Assembly (NCBI RefSeq): GCF_028830055.1
Contig: NZ_CP101655.1
Span: forward strand, 4,332,769-4,396,768
DNA: 64,000 nucleotides
DNA from: Pseudomonas serboccidentalis
GTDB lineage: Bacteria > Pseudomonadota > Gammaproteobacteria > Pseudomonadales > Pseudomonadaceae
Reading direction: 5' to 3'
Part shown: positions 1-9,020 of the stretch, piece by piece
Position numbering within the stretch: the first letter of the stretch is position 1
Layout of the letters: the number at the start of each line of letters is the position of its first letter
Program-made: the position numbers and the translations under genes
Notes under the pieces: generated by a model
What the model saw: only the letters and a program-made list of their open reading frames with translations
What the model was told of the DNA's origin: nothing
Database searches by the model: none

Positions 1-2
1 TT

Positions 3-410
3 TTCAGCGAATTCACCTTCGACGCCGAGGCCACTCAAGTGGCAACGCCGCTGGTGGAAGTGCTGGAGCGCCGACGCGGTGTATGTCAGGACTTCGCCCA
101 CCTGATGCTCGCCTGCGTGCGCTCGCGAGGGCTGGCGGCGCGTTACATCAGCGGCTATCTACTGACCCAGCCGCCGCCAGGGCAACCACGGCTGATCGGC
201 GCCGACGCGTCGCATGCCTGGGTCTCGGTGTTCTGTCCGGTATTGGGCTGGGTGGATTTCGATCCAACCAACAATGTGCAGCCGGCGCTGGAGCACATCA
301 CGCTGGCATGGGGCCGGGACTTTTCCGATGTGTCGCCGTTGCGCGGGGTGATTCTGGGGGGCGGTAGCCATGACCCGGAGGTTCGCGTCACCGTGATGCC
401 ACTGGAGTAG
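3..410 (+). CDS. Transglutaminase-like family protein, C-terminal part
   Basis: The gene enters from the left edge, so only its last 135 codons are visible. All three parts of the papain-like triad are present: the Cys in RGVCQDFAH, the His in ASHAWV and the Asp in DFDPTNN. This order is typical of bacterial transglutaminase-like (DUF4347/SirA-neighbour type) proteins, whose N-terminal beta-rich domain lies outside the window. The family includes proteases and amidases as well as cross-linking enzymes, so the substrate is unknown. It ends with TAG and is followed by a REP pair. Confidence 0.85.
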   Translation, partial: FSEFTFDAEATQVATPLVEVLERRRGVCQDFAHLMLACVRSRGLAARYISGYLLTQPPPGQPRLIGADASHAWVSVFCPVLGWVDFDPTNNVQPALEHITLAWGRDFSDVSPLRGVILGGGSHDPEVRVTVMPLE

Positions 411-423
411 CACAGATCAAACT

Positions 424-513
424 GGAGGAGTGAGCCTGCTCGCGATAGTGGTATGTCAGGCGGTAAAGGGTTTGTCTGACACACCGCCATCGCGAGCAGG
501 CTCACGCCTACAG
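424..513. repeat. REP pair, GAGCCTGCTCGCGA family
   Basis: Two inverted arms (425-450 and 485-513) carry the core GAGCCTGCTCGCGAT and its complement, separated by about 35 bases. It lies between the transglutaminase gene and the convergent small gene at 620-802. Confidence 0.85.
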
Positions 514-619
514 GGGATTTGGGGGCGATTCGAAAAGGGGGCTGTGAGGGCCAGCGGCTGAACCGCCAGCCCCGTCACAAATCCGCAGGGTCTGATTCGA
601 TCATCAAACCCGGTGGGGC

Positions 620-802
620 TCAGGCGTCGGGTGCCTGATCTTTCGGTGCATCAACATCGTCGTCGTCAGTCGCCACTTCACCCTCAGGGTTCAGTGCCGC
701 TTCTTCAGCCATTTGTTTCTTGCGCTGAAGCTTTTCCTCTTTCTTCTGCTCCTTTGCCAGGTCTCGTTGACGTTTGGCGAAGGAGTAATTGGGTTTGGCC
801 AT
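620..802 (-). CDS. Small charged conserved hypothetical protein (60 aa)
   Basis: A 60-residue protein starting MAKPNYSFAKRQRDLAK. The N-terminal half is strongly basic and probably a single charged helix (KEQKKEEKLQRKKQ). The C-terminal half is acidic with a run of four Asp. There is no signal peptide or membrane segment. This start is chosen because it gives the compact MAKPNY opening that I recognise from similar small Pseudomonas proteins; the longer in-frame extension crosses the intergenic region. Function unknown. Confidence 0.7.
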   Translation of the reverse strand: MAKPNYSFAKRQRDLAKEQKKEEKLQRKKQMAEEAALNPEGEVATDDDDVDAPKDQAPDA

Positions 803-870
803 GGGCGATCCTCTGGGGTCGAAGGTGAGGTTGAGCGGCGCGTATTCTGCCCTGTATCGGTGTCCGGCGG

Positions 871-1458
871 TTAGCCGGGTTTTTGGTCGACCCACTTGGG
901 CGTGACGGTCGGCTTCCACTGATCGAGGGCGTCGAGCAGGGTTTGTGGCGATTCGCTCACTTGCAGCATGTCACGGTGTGGCGCGCGAACGAAGCCTTCG
1001 CCGACGATATGGTCGAGAAAAGCGGTGAGTTTGCTGTAGAAACCGTTCACTTCCAGCAGGCCCAGCGGCTTGCCGTGGTAGCCGAGCTGGCCCCAGGTCC
1101 AGACTTCGAACAGTTCTTCCAGCGTGCCGAGGCCGCCAGGCAAAGCGATGAACGCATCGCTCAGTTCGGCCATGCGCGCCTTGCGGGCGTGCATGCCGTC
1201 GACCACTTCGAGGCGGGTCAGGCTTTTGTGGCCGATTTCCTTGTCCATCAGACTTTGCGGAATGATCCCGATCACTTCACCGCCGGCGGCCAGTGCGGCA
1301 TCGGCGACCAGCCCCATCAACCCCACGGCGCCACCGCCGTAGACCAGGGTCAACTGGCGCTCGGCCAGCGCGCGGCCAAGGGCTTTGGCGGCTTCGGTGT
1401 AAGCCGGATCGGTGCCGGCGTTGGCGCCGCAAAATACACAAACGGATTTGAGAGACAT
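871..1458 (-). CDS. LOG-family protein (TIGR00730, Rossmann fold)
   Basis: A 195-residue protein of the LOG / 'lysine decarboxylase-like' family. It has the diagnostic PGGLGTLEE motif (about residues 107-115) and the GGGAVGLMG nucleotide-binding segment (41-49). Characterised members are nucleoside 5'-monophosphate phosphoribohydrolases, which make free cytokinin bases in plants and some bacteria; the old name lysine decarboxylase is wrong. The start at 1458 has a strong GGAGGA ribosome site just upstream; a longer in-frame start has none. The same neighbour of azurin is present in P. aeruginosa. Confidence 0.9.
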   Translation of the reverse strand: MSLKSVCVFCGANAGTDPAYTEAAKALGRALAERQLTLVYGGGAVGLMGLVADAALAAGGEVIGIIPQSLMDKEIGHKSLTRLEVVDGMHARKARMAELSDAFIALPGGLGTLEELFEVWTWGQLGYHGKPLGLLEVNGFYSKLTAFLDHIVGEGFVRAPHRDMLQVSESPQTLLDALDQWKPTVTPKWVDQKPG

Positions 1459-1516
1459 GCCTTCCTCCTGGGTCAATCCGTCACAGGGTAATGGCTGGCA
1501 CGCCTTGATCCAAGGG

Positions 1517-1606
1517 CTAGACTTCGCGTTGCGGCGTTTCGCAGGTGCCACTGGCACCACAGGCGTAGGCGGCGAGCAAGCTGCACAACAGGCCGTTAAA
1601 GATCAT
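1517..1606 (-). CDS. Possible 29-aa hydrophobic small protein
   Basis: A 30-codon frame beginning [17 protein letters not shown] and ending TAG, with GGAG ten bases ahead of the ATG. The N-terminal half is hydrophobic and contains four cysteines in the whole peptide. The AYAC stretch resembles a lipobox weakly, but the positive N-region of a signal peptide is missing. It lies between the LOG gene and azurin, read away from azurin. Too short to be certain; it could be a chance frame. Confidence 0.3.
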   Translation of the reverse strand: MIFNGLLCSLLAAYACGASGTCETPQREV

Positions 1607-1718
1607 GACAGGCACTCCGTTTCAGTTCAGTGAGATGGCCTGATCATAGGGCTGGCCAGGGAATCTGGCCGTTAGATTGTTTCGATGAGTGTCATAGCCT
1701 GAAAGTTGTATACAATTT

Positions 1719-1732
1719 TTGACTCAAGTCAT
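1719..1732 (+). promoter_or_regulatory. ANR/FNR-type box ahead of azurin
   Basis: TTGACTCAAGTCAT matches the TTGAY-N4-RTCAA pattern except for the last base. It lies about 80 bases before the azurin ATG, a suitable place for activation about 41 bases ahead of a start site near 1767. Azurin is known to be oxygen-limitation (ANR) controlled in P. aeruginosa; the site here is an inference. Confidence 0.45.
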
Positions 1733-1804
1733 AGGAACTTGCGAAGATTTCAGGCAGTCTTTCCACCATTCGTGTTTTTGTTAACCCTGCCTTGGAGATT
1801 CACC

Positions 1805-2251
1805 ATGTTTTCCAAAGTTGTTGCGGTATCCCTGCTGGCGCTGGCCAGCAGCCAATTGATGGCTGCCGAGTGCAAAACCACCGTTGATTCCACCGACCAG
1901 ATGTCCTTCAACACCAAGGAGATCGTGATCGACAAGAGCTGCAAGACCTTCACCGTCGAACTGACCCACTCCGGCAGCCTGCCGAAGAACGTCATGGGCC
2001 ATAACCTGGTTGTCAGCAAAACCGCCGACATGCAGCCGATCGCCACTGACGGCCTGGCCGCCGGCATCGACAAGAACTACCTGAAAGACGGCGACGAGCG
2101 CATCATCGCTCACACCAAGATCATCGGTGCCGGTGAGAAAGACACGCTGACCATCGACGTATCGAAGCTGGCCGCTGGCACTGACTACGGCTTCTTCTGC
2201 TCGTTCCCGGGCCACATCTCGATGATGAAAGGCACCATTGCTGTCAAGTAA
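1805..2251 (+). CDS. azu: Azurin, blue copper electron carrier
   Basis: 148 residues. A signal peptide of about 20 residues ends SSQLMA before mature AECKTTVD, the usual azurin start. The type-1 copper ligands are visible: His in VMGHNLV, then Cys, His and Met in [14 protein letters not shown]. Azurin is a periplasmic electron carrier linked to denitrification enzymes and redox stress. The ATG at 1805 starts the signal peptide; an upstream in-frame extension is not needed. A strong terminator follows directly, so the gene is probably transcribed alone. Confidence 0.98.
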   Translation: MFSKVVAVSLLALASSQLMAAECKTTVDSTDQMSFNTKEIVIDKSCKTFTVELTHSGSLPKNVMGHNLVVSKTADMQPIATDGLAAGIDKNYLKDGDERIIAHTKIIGAGEKDTLTIDVSKLAAGTDYGFFCSFPGHISMMKGTIAVK

Positions 2252-2264
2252 TTGATTCAGGCAC

Positions 2265-2294
2265 AAAAAAAGCGTCCTTCCGGACGCTTTTTTC
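2265..2294. terminator. Intrinsic terminator, probably bidirectional
   Basis: Stem AGCGTCC (2271-2277) and GGACGCT (2282-2288) with a TTCC loop, flanked by an A-run on the left and a T-run on the right. It can stop transcription from azurin on the plus strand and from nadE on the minus strand. Confidence 0.92.
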
Positions 2295-2299
2295 GTTTC

Positions 2300-2391
2300 T
2301 GTAGGAGCTGCCGGAGGCTGCGATCTTTTGATCTTGATCTTCAAAGCCAGATCAAAAGATCGCAGCCTCGTTTCACTCGACAGCTCCTACA
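2300..2391. repeat. REP pair, TGTAGGAGCTGCCG family
   Basis: The left arm is the standard TGTAGGAGCTGCCG...GCTGCGATC unit. The right arm is a variant in which CTCGTTTCACTCGACAG replaces the usual CTGCGGCAG core. It lies between the convergent azu and nadE genes. Confidence 0.88.
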
Positions 2392-2405
2392 GGTTCCAAG
2401 ACATC

Positions 2406-3233
2406 TTACGGCGCGAACGGCATGACGCGCTTGTGATGGGTCTTGTTGTAAGTTGCGACGATGATGTCGAACGCTTCCTGGCGTACCGGCTCACCGTGCA
2501 GGAAGGCGTCGATCTCGGCGTAGGTCACGCCGTGGGACGCTTCGTCAGGTTTGCCCGGCGACAGGTCTTCCAGGTCCGCGGTCGGCACTTTCTCCACCAG
2601 CGACTCCGGCGCGCCGAAGCTGCGGGCAATCGCCCGGACCTGGTTTTTCACCAGACCGCTGAGCGGGGCCAGGTCGCAGGCGCCGTCACCGAACTTGGTG
2701 AAGAAGCCCATCACCGCTTCCGCCGCGTGGTCGGTGCCGATCACCAGACCGTGCGCCGCGCCGGCGATGGTGTACTGGGCGACCATGCGCATCCGCGCCT
2801 TGGTGTTGCCGAGCACGAAGTCCACCGAGACCGCGTGCTTGCCTTCGAACGCCGCGACTTCACCGGCCAGCGACTTCACCGCCGGGCCGATGTTGACGGT
2901 GTGGCGCTCGTCCGGGGCGATGAAGTCCACCGACGCTTGGGCGTCGTGTTCATCGAACTGGGTTTCGTACGGCAGACGCACGGCGATGAACTTGTAGTCG
3001 TTGTCGCCGGTGCGCTCACGCAGTTCACGCATGGCGCGCTGGGCCAACAGGCCAGCGGTCAGCGAGTCGACACCGCCGCTGATGCCCAGCACCAGCGTCT
3101 TGAGGCCGGAATTGACCAGGCAATCCTGGATGAAGGTAATGCGCCGGGCGACTTCGGCTTGCAGGGCCTTGTAGTCAGCGAACGGCGGCTGCACCTTGAG
3201 CTGTTCAGCAATCTCACGCTGTACGGCTTGCAT
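2406..3233 (-). CDS. nadE: NH3-dependent NAD+ synthetase
   Basis: 275 residues, the length of the short ammonia-dependent NadE with no glutaminase domain. The ATP-pyrophosphatase P-loop SGGVDS is at residues 52-57. NadE adenylates nicotinate adenine dinucleotide and amidates it with ammonia to NAD+, the last cytoplasmic step of synthesis and salvage. It starts 4 bases after the pncB stop, so the two form a salvage operon. Confidence 0.97.
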   Translation of the reverse strand: MQAVQREIAEQLKVQPPFADYKALQAEVARRITFIQDCLVNSGLKTLVLGISGGVDSLTAGLLAQRAMRELRERTGDNDYKFIAVRLPYETQFDEHDAQASVDFIAPDERHTVNIGPAVKSLAGEVAAFEGKHAVSVDFVLGNTKARMRMVAQYTIAGAAHGLVIGTDHAAEAVMGFFTKFGDGACDLAPLSGLVKNQVRAIARSFGAPESLVEKVPTADLEDLSPGKPDEASHGVTYAEIDAFLHGEPVRQEAFDIIVATYNKTHHKRVMPFAP

Positions 3234-3237
3234 GAAT

Positions 3238-4461
3238 TCACTCCTTGCTAGATAGGCTGGAAACGGCAGGAACCTGGAAAACGTGTCGCAAATAGGCGAC
3301 GAAATTCGGGTCTTTACAGTGAGTCTTGCCTGGCTCGTCGGAGATCTTCGCCACCGGCTGGCCGTTGCAGGCGGTCATTTTAAGCACGATGCTCATCGGT
3401 TCGACACCCGGAATGTCACAGGTCAGGTTGGTGCCGATGCCAAAGCTCACGTTGATCCGATCGTGCAGCGCACGGAAGATCTCCAGCGATTTGGGCAGGG
3501 TCAGGCTGTCGGAGAACACCAAAGTCTTGCTCATCGGGTCGATGCCAAGCTTGTGGTAGTGGGCGATGCATTTTTCGCCCCACTGCACCGGATCCCCGGA
3601 ATCGTGGCGCAGACCATCGAAGAGCTTGGCGAAGAACAGGTCGAAGTCGCCGAGGAAGGCGTCGGTGGTGATGCAGTCGGTGAGGGCGATCCCCAGCAAG
3701 CCACGGTATTCACGCACCCAGCAGTCGAGGGCGGCGATCTGACTGTCGATCAGCCGTGGGCCGAGTTGCTGATGAGCCATGATCCATTCATGGGCCATGG
3801 TGCCCAGCGGTTTCATGTCCAGCTCGCGGGACAGGTGCACGTTGCTGGTGCCGACGAAACGTCCGGGGAAATCGTGCTTGAGTACGTTCACCACTTCTTC
3901 CTGTACGCGGTACGAAAAGCGCCGGCGGGTACCGAAGTCGGCGACCTGCAATTGCGCCAGTTCGTCGGCCGAGGCATTGGCGCTCAACCAATCGAACTTG
4001 CGATACAGCTGTTCACGCGCCTGTACCAGCTCGACTTCCCGGTAGCGATAGCGGTTGCGCACTTCGCTGACGATCGCCAGCAGCGGCACTTCATACAGAA
4101 TCACATGCAACCACGGGCCGCGCAGACGGATGAACAGCTCGCCGTTCTCGATCCCGGTGTGCAGATAGCGCAGGTTGAAGCGGAACAGTCCGAGAAAACG
4201 CAGGAAATCCGGTTTGAGGAAGCTGATGCGCTCCAGAAAACTCAACTGGTCGGCGCTCAGGCTCAGTTCGGCCAGACGCTCGATCTGATAGCGAATCTCG
4301 GCCAGATACGGGCGCAGATCCTCGCTGTTACGGCAACGGAACTCCCATTCGACTTCGACGTTGGGGTAGTTGTGCAGCACCGCCTGCATCATCGTCAGTT
4401 TGTAGAAGTCGGTGTCGAGCAGGTTCTGCACGATGCGATCGGCAAACACACTCTCGCTCAT
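3238..4461 (-). CDS. pncB: Nicotinate phosphoribosyltransferase
   Basis: 407 residues. It opens [24 protein letters not shown], matching the NAPRTase N-terminal domain, and contains the [12 protein letters not shown] region that carries the phosphorylated catalytic His. The enzyme joins nicotinate and PRPP, with ATP, to give nicotinate mononucleotide, feeding NadE downstream through NadD. The start at 4461 is preferred over a longer frame that would add a non-conserved [10 protein letters not shown] extension. Confidence 0.96.
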   Translation of the reverse strand: MSESVFADRIVQNLLDTDFYKLTMMQAVLHNYPNVEVEWEFRCRNSEDLRPYLAEIRYQIERLAELSLSADQLSFLERISFLKPDFLRFLGLFRFNLRYLHTGIENGELFIRLRGPWLHVILYEVPLLAIVSEVRNRYRYREVELVQAREQLYRKFDWLSANASADELAQLQVADFGTRRRFSYRVQEEVVNVLKHDFPGRFVGTSNVHLSRELDMKPLGTMAHEWIMAHQQLGPRLIDSQIAALDCWVREYRGLLGIALTDCITTDAFLGDFDLFFAKLFDGLRHDSGDPVQWGEKCIAHYHKLGIDPMSKTLVFSDSLTLPKSLEIFRALHDRINVSFGIGTNLTCDIPGVEPMSIVLKMTACNGQPVAKISDEPGKTHCKDPNFVAYLRHVFQVPAVSSLSSKE

Positions 4462-4576
4462 AAACGGGGTCTCCAGGTGCGCCGCGCCTGTGCGCGGTCT
4501 CAATCAATGGCGCTAGTGGCGCATATCAGCGGTGGGGATTGCCAGCAATTTTTGGCCCGAACCGGATTTTGCTTGA

Positions 4577-4655
4577 TGTAGGAGCTGCCGAAGGCTGCGA
4601 TCTCTTGATCTTAAAAAACAAGGTCAAAAGATCGCAGCCTTCGGCAGCTCCCACA
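4577..4655. repeat. REP pair, TGTAGGAGCTGCCG family
   Basis: Both arms carry the GCCGAAGGCTGCGATC core, with TGTAGG at the outer ends. It lies between pncB and the LysR gene. Confidence 0.9.
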
Positions 4656-4661
4656 GGGAAA

Positions 4662-5567
4662 TCAGTCGTCGTCTGGACTATCAATCTGCTCCAGCATCCA
4701 CTTCACAAAATCCCGCACCTTGGGCACTTCCGCCGCATGCTCCGGGTAGGCCAGGTAATAGGCGTCGGAACTGGGCATTGCATGCTGCCAGGGAATGACC
4801 AGTTTGCCGTCGGCCAACTCCTCTTCCACCAGAAACCGCGGCAGCAGCGCCACACCACAGCCGACCTGGGCGGCGCGGATGCACATATAAAAGGTTTCGA
4901 AACGCGGCCCGTGGTAGCTGTGTTCGGTGTGGTAGCCCTGACTGTCGAACCAGTCGTGCCAGGCCTGCGGGCGTGAGGCGTTTTGCAGCAGCACCAAGTC
5001 GGTCAGTTGCGTCGGATCAGTGAATGGCTGATCCGGCAGGCTGCCCGGCGCGCAGACCGGCACCAGCTCTTCGCCGAACAGCTTCAGGCATTCGGTGCCG
5101 GGGCGTGAACCCTGGCCGAAATAGAACGCCAGATCGCTGCGCCCCTGCAGCAAATCGTCGGCTTCCTGCTCGTTGCACAGGTCCAGATGGATCGACGGAT
5201 GGCGCAGACGCCAGCCTTTCAGGCGCGGTACCAGCCAGCGGGCGCCGAAGGTCGAGGGCGTGGAGACGCGCAGGACTTCGGTTTCGCCGCCGTAGGAACG
5301 CAGGTAATGCGTCGACATTTCCACTTGGGTGAGGATTTTTCGGACTTCCACCAGGTACAAATCCCCGGCCGGGGTCATCTGCAAGCGACGCCGCACCCGG
5401 CGGAACAACAAGTGCTGTAACAATTCCTCAAGCTGCGCCACTTGCTTGCTGACAGCGCTCTGGGTCAGGTTCAGTTCCTCGGCGGCGCGGGTAAAACTCA
5501 AGTGTCGGGTCACAGCTTCGAAGCACTGCAATGCGGTAATCGATGGCAGGTGGCGTTTATTCAGCAT
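4662..5567 (-). CDS. LysR-family regulator, divergent from amaB
   Basis: 301 residues. The N-terminal winged helix-turn-helix is at about residues 20-60 (SFTRAAEELNLTQSAVSKQ), followed by a LysR substrate-binding domain. The closest group is GcvA/AmpR-like. It is transcribed away from amaB with a 163-base gap, the usual LysR arrangement, so it probably controls the pipecolate/lysine genes. The start at 5567 gives the standard MLNKRHLPSITALQCFEAV opening; a longer frame adds unconserved sequence. The effector is unknown; 2-aminoadipate-pathway intermediates are likely. Confidence 0.9.
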   Translation of the reverse strand: MLNKRHLPSITALQCFEAVTRHLSFTRAAEELNLTQSAVSKQVAQLEELLQHLLFRRVRRRLQMTPAGDLYLVEVRKILTQVEMSTHYLRSYGGETEVLRVSTPSTFGARWLVPRLKGWRLRHPSIHLDLCNEQEADDLLQGRSDLAFYFGQGSRPGTECLKLFGEELVPVCAPGSLPDQPFTDPTQLTDLVLLQNASRPQAWHDWFDSQGYHTEHSYHGPRFETFYMCIRAAQVGCGVALLPRFLVEEELADGKLVIPWQHAMPSSDAYYLAYPEHAAEVPKVRDFVKWMLEQIDSPDDD

Positions 5568-5730
5568 GAGTGGTCCTTTTCTTGTCTTTCTATGCGCAGC
5601 ATGAATAAACGGAATGATATCTCGCGTAAAGGTCGTTTGTTGCCTCGCCATACTGACGCTACAACTAAAGGCCTGCCCGGTCGTGAACATTCGTCCGCAC
5701 ACATTCAGTTTTTCGCTTGAGGAGTGACCC

Positions 5731-7221
5731 ATGGTTGCCGCATTGCTTGATCGTCTTGGTGTGAACCCGGCCCTGTATCAGAACGGCAAAGTGCCGGTGC
5801 ATTCGCCCATCGACGGCAGCCGCATCGCCGCCGTGAACTGGGAAGGCCCGGCCGAAGTCGAGCAGCACATCAGTCGCGCAGATCATGCGTTCGAACAATG
5901 GCGCAAGGTGCCGGCCCCGCGTCGCGGCGAGCTGGTGCGTCAGTTCGGCGAAGTGTTGCGCGAGTACAAGGCTGACCTCGGCGAGCTGGTGTCGTGGGAA
6001 GCAGGCAAGATCACCCAGGAAGGTTTGGGTGAAGTGCAGGAGATGATCGACATCTGCGACTTCGCCGTCGGCCTGTCACGTCAGTTGTACGGTTTGACCA
6101 TCGCCTCCGAGCGCCCGGGCCACCATATGCGTGAAACCTGGCATTCGCTGGGCGTGGTCGGCGTGATCAGTGCGTTCAACTTCCCGGTCGCGGTGTGGGC
6201 GTGGAACACCACGCTGGCGCTGGTCTGCGGCAACCCGGTGGTGTGGAAACCGTCGGAGAAGACCCCGCTGACCGCGCTGGCCTGCCAGGCGCTGTTCGAT
6301 CGCGTGGTGAAGAATTTCACCGATGCTCCGGCGCACCTGTGTCAGGTGATCATCGGTGGTCGCGATGCCGGCGAAGCGCTGGTGGATGACCCGCGTGTCG
6401 CGCTGATCAGCGCCACAGGCAGCACCCGCATGGGCCGCGAAGTGGCGCCGAAAGTCGCCGCGCGTTTTGCCCGCAGCATCCTCGAACTGGGCGGCAACAA
6501 CGCGATGATCCTCGGCCCGAGCGCCGATCTGGACATGGCCGTGCGCGCCATTCTGTTCAGCGCGGTCGGCACTGCCGGGCAGCGTTGCACCACCCTGCGG
6601 CGCTTGATTGCCCATGAATCGGTGAAGGAAGAAATCGTCACCCGCCTCAAAGCCGCGTACGCGAAAGTGCGCATCGGCCATCCGCTGGAAGGCAACCTGG
6701 TCGGCCCGCTGATCGACAAGCACAGCTTTGAAAACATGCAGGATGCGTTGGAGCAGGCGCTGAGCGAGGGTGGTCGGGTGTTTGGCGGCCAGCGTCAGCT
6801 CGAAGAGCAATTTCCCAATGCCTACTACGTGTCGCCGGCGATTGTTGAAATGCCGGAGCAAAGCGATGTGGTCTGCAGCGAAACCTTCGCGCCGATCCTC
6901 TACGTGGTCGGTTACAGCGACTTCCAGGAAGCGCTGCGCCTGAACAACGCTGTACCGCAAGGCTTGTCGTCGTGCATCTTCACCACCGACGTGCGCGAGG
7001 CCGAGCAGTTCATGTCGGCGGTCGGCAGCGACTGCGGCATCGCCAACGTCAACATCGGCCCGAGCGGTGCGGAAATCGGCGGCGCGTTTGGTGGCGAGAA
7101 GGAAACCGGTGGTGGTCGCGAGTCGGGCTCCGACGCCTGGCGCGCGTACATGCGCCGTCAGACCAATACCGTGAACTACTCGCTGGAGTTGCCGCTGGCG
7201 CAGGGCATCACGTTCGACTGA
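5731..7221 (+). CDS. amaB: Delta1-piperideine-6-carboxylate dehydrogenase
   Basis: 496-residue aldehyde dehydrogenase. The catalytic pair is visible: Glu252 in LELGGNN and Cys286 in TAGQRCTT. The NAD-binding segment ISATGSTRMG is near 227. The opening MVAALLDRLGV and the partner amaA identify the lysine/pipecolate branch enzyme (ALDH7 type) that oxidises 2-aminoadipate semialdehyde to 2-aminoadipate with NAD+. A GAGGAG ribosome site lies 8 bases ahead of the ATG. Cytoplasmic. Probably controlled by the divergent LysR gene. Confidence 0.92.
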   Translation: MVAALLDRLGVNPALYQNGKVPVHSPIDGSRIAAVNWEGPAEVEQHISRADHAFEQWRKVPAPRRGELVRQFGEVLREYKADLGELVSWEAGKITQEGLGEVQEMIDICDFAVGLSRQLYGLTIASERPGHHMRETWHSLGVVGVISAFNFPVAVWAWNTTLALVCGNPVVWKPSEKTPLTALACQALFDRVVKNFTDAPAHLCQVIIGGRDAGEALVDDPRVALISATGSTRMGREVAPKVAARFARSILELGGNNAMILGPSADLDMAVRAILFSAVGTAGQRCTTLRRLIAHESVKEEIVTRLKAAYAKVRIGHPLEGNLVGPLIDKHSFENMQDALEQALSEGGRVFGGQRQLEEQFPNAYYVSPAIVEMPEQSDVVCSETFAPILYVVGYSDFQEALRLNNAVPQGLSSCIFTTDVREAEQFMSAVGSDCGIANVNIGPSGAEIGGAFGGEKETGGGRESGSDAWRAYMRRQTNTVNYSLELPLAQGITFD

Positions 7222-7239
7222 GGATCGAGGGAAAACGGA

Positions 7240-7321
7240 AAAGATCGCAGCCTTCGGCAGCTCCTACACAGATGCCGCCAGGCTGCGGTTTTGTAGGAGC
7301 TGCCGAAGTCTGCGATCTTTT
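7240..7321. repeat. REP pair, TGTAGGAGCTGCCG family, arms everted
   Basis: The arms are ordered AAGATCGCAG...CTCCTACA then TGTAGGAG...TGCGATCTT, so the GATC ends lie outside. It lies between amaB and amaA. Confidence 0.88.
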
Positions 7322-7368
7322 GGTGGCCCCACAAGCGCATTTGGTTAGGTTTCTGTTGGAGTCTGGCA

Positions 7369-8652
7369 ATGCCGTTACGCGAAGAATGTCTGTGGGAAAA
7401 GCTCACGCCGCAAAGGCCGGATAACACCGCGCTGCGGGGCGAGGTCAAAGTCGATGTCTGCGTGATCGGCGCCGGGTTTACCGGGTTGTCGGCGGCGCTG
7501 CATCTGTTGGAAAAAGGCAAAAGCGTCTGCGTGCTGGAAGCGCATCGTGCCGGGCACGGCGGGTCCGGGCGCAACGTCGGGCTGGTCAATGCCGGGATGT
7601 GGATTGCGCCGGACGAGATCGAGGCCGGGTTCGGCGAGGCGGTCGGCAGTCAGCTCAACCGCATGCTCGGAGCAGCGCCGGCGCTGGTGTTCAGCCTTGT
7701 GGATAAATACAACATCGATTGCCAGTTGCGCCGCGAAGGCACGCTGCACATGGCGCACAACGCCAAAGGCGAGGCGGACTTACGCAGTCGCGAGCAACAA
7801 TGGAAACGCCGTGGCGCGCCGGTCGAACTGCTGACCGGCAAGGCCTGCGAGCAAGCCACCGGCACGCAAAAGATTGCTGCGGCGTTGCTCGACCGCCGCG
7901 CCGGCACCCTCAACCCGATGGCCTATGTCACCGGGCTGGCCAATGCGGTGAAGCGCTTAGGCGGGCAGATGTTCGATCACTCGCCGGTCACCCGCCTCGA
8001 ACGCCAGGGCCAGCAATGGTCGGTGCAGACCGAACAGGGTTCGGTGCTCGCCGAGCAAGTGGTGATTGCCTCCAACGCCTACACCGAAGGCGACTGGACC
8101 GAACTCAAGCGCAACTTCTTCCCCGGTTACTACTATCAGGTCGCTTCGGTGCCGCTGACCGAAGACGCTGCCCATGAAATCCTTCCGGGCGGGCAGGGCT
8201 CCTGGGACACGCGGCAGGTGCTGAGCAGTATTCGCCGCGACAAGGACGGTCGGCTGTTGCTCGGCAGCCTGGGCAATGGCAATCAGAAACCCACCTGGTT
8301 CCTCAAGGCCTGGGCCGACCGGGTGCAGCAACACTACTTCCCCAACCTCAAACCAGTGGAATGGGAATGCACCTGGACCGGGCGCATCGCCTTCACCCCC
8401 GATCATCTGATGCGCCTGTTCGAACCGGCACCCGGACTGGTGGCCGTCACCGGTTACAACGGTCGCGGCGTGACCACCGGCACCGTGGTCGGCAAGGCCT
8501 TCGCCGACTACCTGTGTCACGGCAATCCTCAAGCGTTGCCGATCCCCTTCGCACCGATGCAGCCCCTGGCGGGTGTCGGCCTGCGCAGTTGCCTGTACGA
8601 GGCCGGTTTCTCGCTGTATCACGCGGGCCAGTGCCTGCGCATCGTCATCTGA
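7369..8652 (+). CDS. amaA: L-pipecolate oxidase (FAD-dependent)
   Basis: 427 residues of the D-amino-acid-oxidase/glycine oxidase fold. The dinucleotide-binding GAGFTG is at residues 34-39, and a C-terminal GYNGRGVTTGTVVG segment closes the FAD site. With amaB next door, the function is oxidation of L-pipecolate to delta1-piperideine-6-carboxylate in D-lysine breakdown. Electrons probably pass to the respiratory chain, as reported for the P. putida enzyme. It is separated from amaB by 147 bases holding a REP pair, so it may be co-transcribed at a lower level. Confidence 0.9.
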   Translation: MPLREECLWEKLTPQRPDNTALRGEVKVDVCVIGAGFTGLSAALHLLEKGKSVCVLEAHRAGHGGSGRNVGLVNAGMWIAPDEIEAGFGEAVGSQLNRMLGAAPALVFSLVDKYNIDCQLRREGTLHMAHNAKGEADLRSREQQWKRRGAPVELLTGKACEQATGTQKIAAALLDRRAGTLNPMAYVTGLANAVKRLGGQMFDHSPVTRLERQGQQWSVQTEQGSVLAEQVVIASNAYTEGDWTELKRNFFPGYYYQVASVPLTEDAAHEILPGGQGSWDTRQVLSSIRRDKDGRLLLGSLGNGNQKPTWFLKAWADRVQQHYFPNLKPVEWECTWTGRIAFTPDHLMRLFEPAPGLVAVTGYNGRGVTTGTVVGKAFADYLCHGNPQALPIPFAPMQPLAGVGLRSCLYEAGFSLYHAGQCLRIVI

Positions 8653-9020
8653 GTGTTGAAATATGTTGCCGGAAGCGGCGCTTTTTCACGTAGCGACTAG
8701 CCTGTAATGGTGCGGGTTGTAGCAGTCCCGCACCAGCAGTGTGCAGTTCGGTGACGCGAGCGGTTACAGGCTGGTTGCACGTCGTTTGGTGCCGCGGTTG
8801 CAATGATGGCGCAAGCGGGTTGCGCCTTAGATTTAAAAAGGTTTCACCTTCCGCGGTTTAGACGGTTGCACGCCCAATGAAAATGGGAACGAAACAGTCG
8901 AAATAACAAGAAAGCAGCGACTTTTTGAAGAATAAAAAACCGATGGCACGGCGCTTGCTCAGAGCATTCAGTGAAGTGAAGTCGCAGTGCCAACTAAAAA
9001 AAACCTTGGAGCACCACCTC
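8653..9020 (+). other. braC upstream region with three inverted repeats
   Basis: 368 bases without a gene. It contains a perfect 9-bp inverted pair (8708-8716 / 8727-8735) nested inside another perfect 9-bp pair (8699-8707 / 8764-8772), then a 7-bp hairpin GGCGCAA/TTGCGCC (8808-8826), and finally the sigma-54 promoter. The palindromes lie 120-245 bases ahead of the promoter, where activator sites are expected. A GCAC-N8-GTGC motif (8777-8792) is close to an NtrC site but has one spacer base too many. Confidence 0.7.
8944..8959 (+). promoter_or_regulatory. Sigma-54 (-24/-12) promoter of braCDEFG
   Basis: TGGCACGGCGCTTGCT matches every defined base of the consensus TGGCACG-N4-TTGCW with exact GG-to-GC spacing. 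The expected start site is near 8970, about 50 bases before braC. This also argues against translation starting upstream of 9021. Confidence 0.88.

Noticed and set aside
8807..8825. TGGCGC...TTGC as a second sigma-54 promoter before braC
   Set aside because: The GG-to-GC distance is two bases too long; it is better explained as a hairpin.
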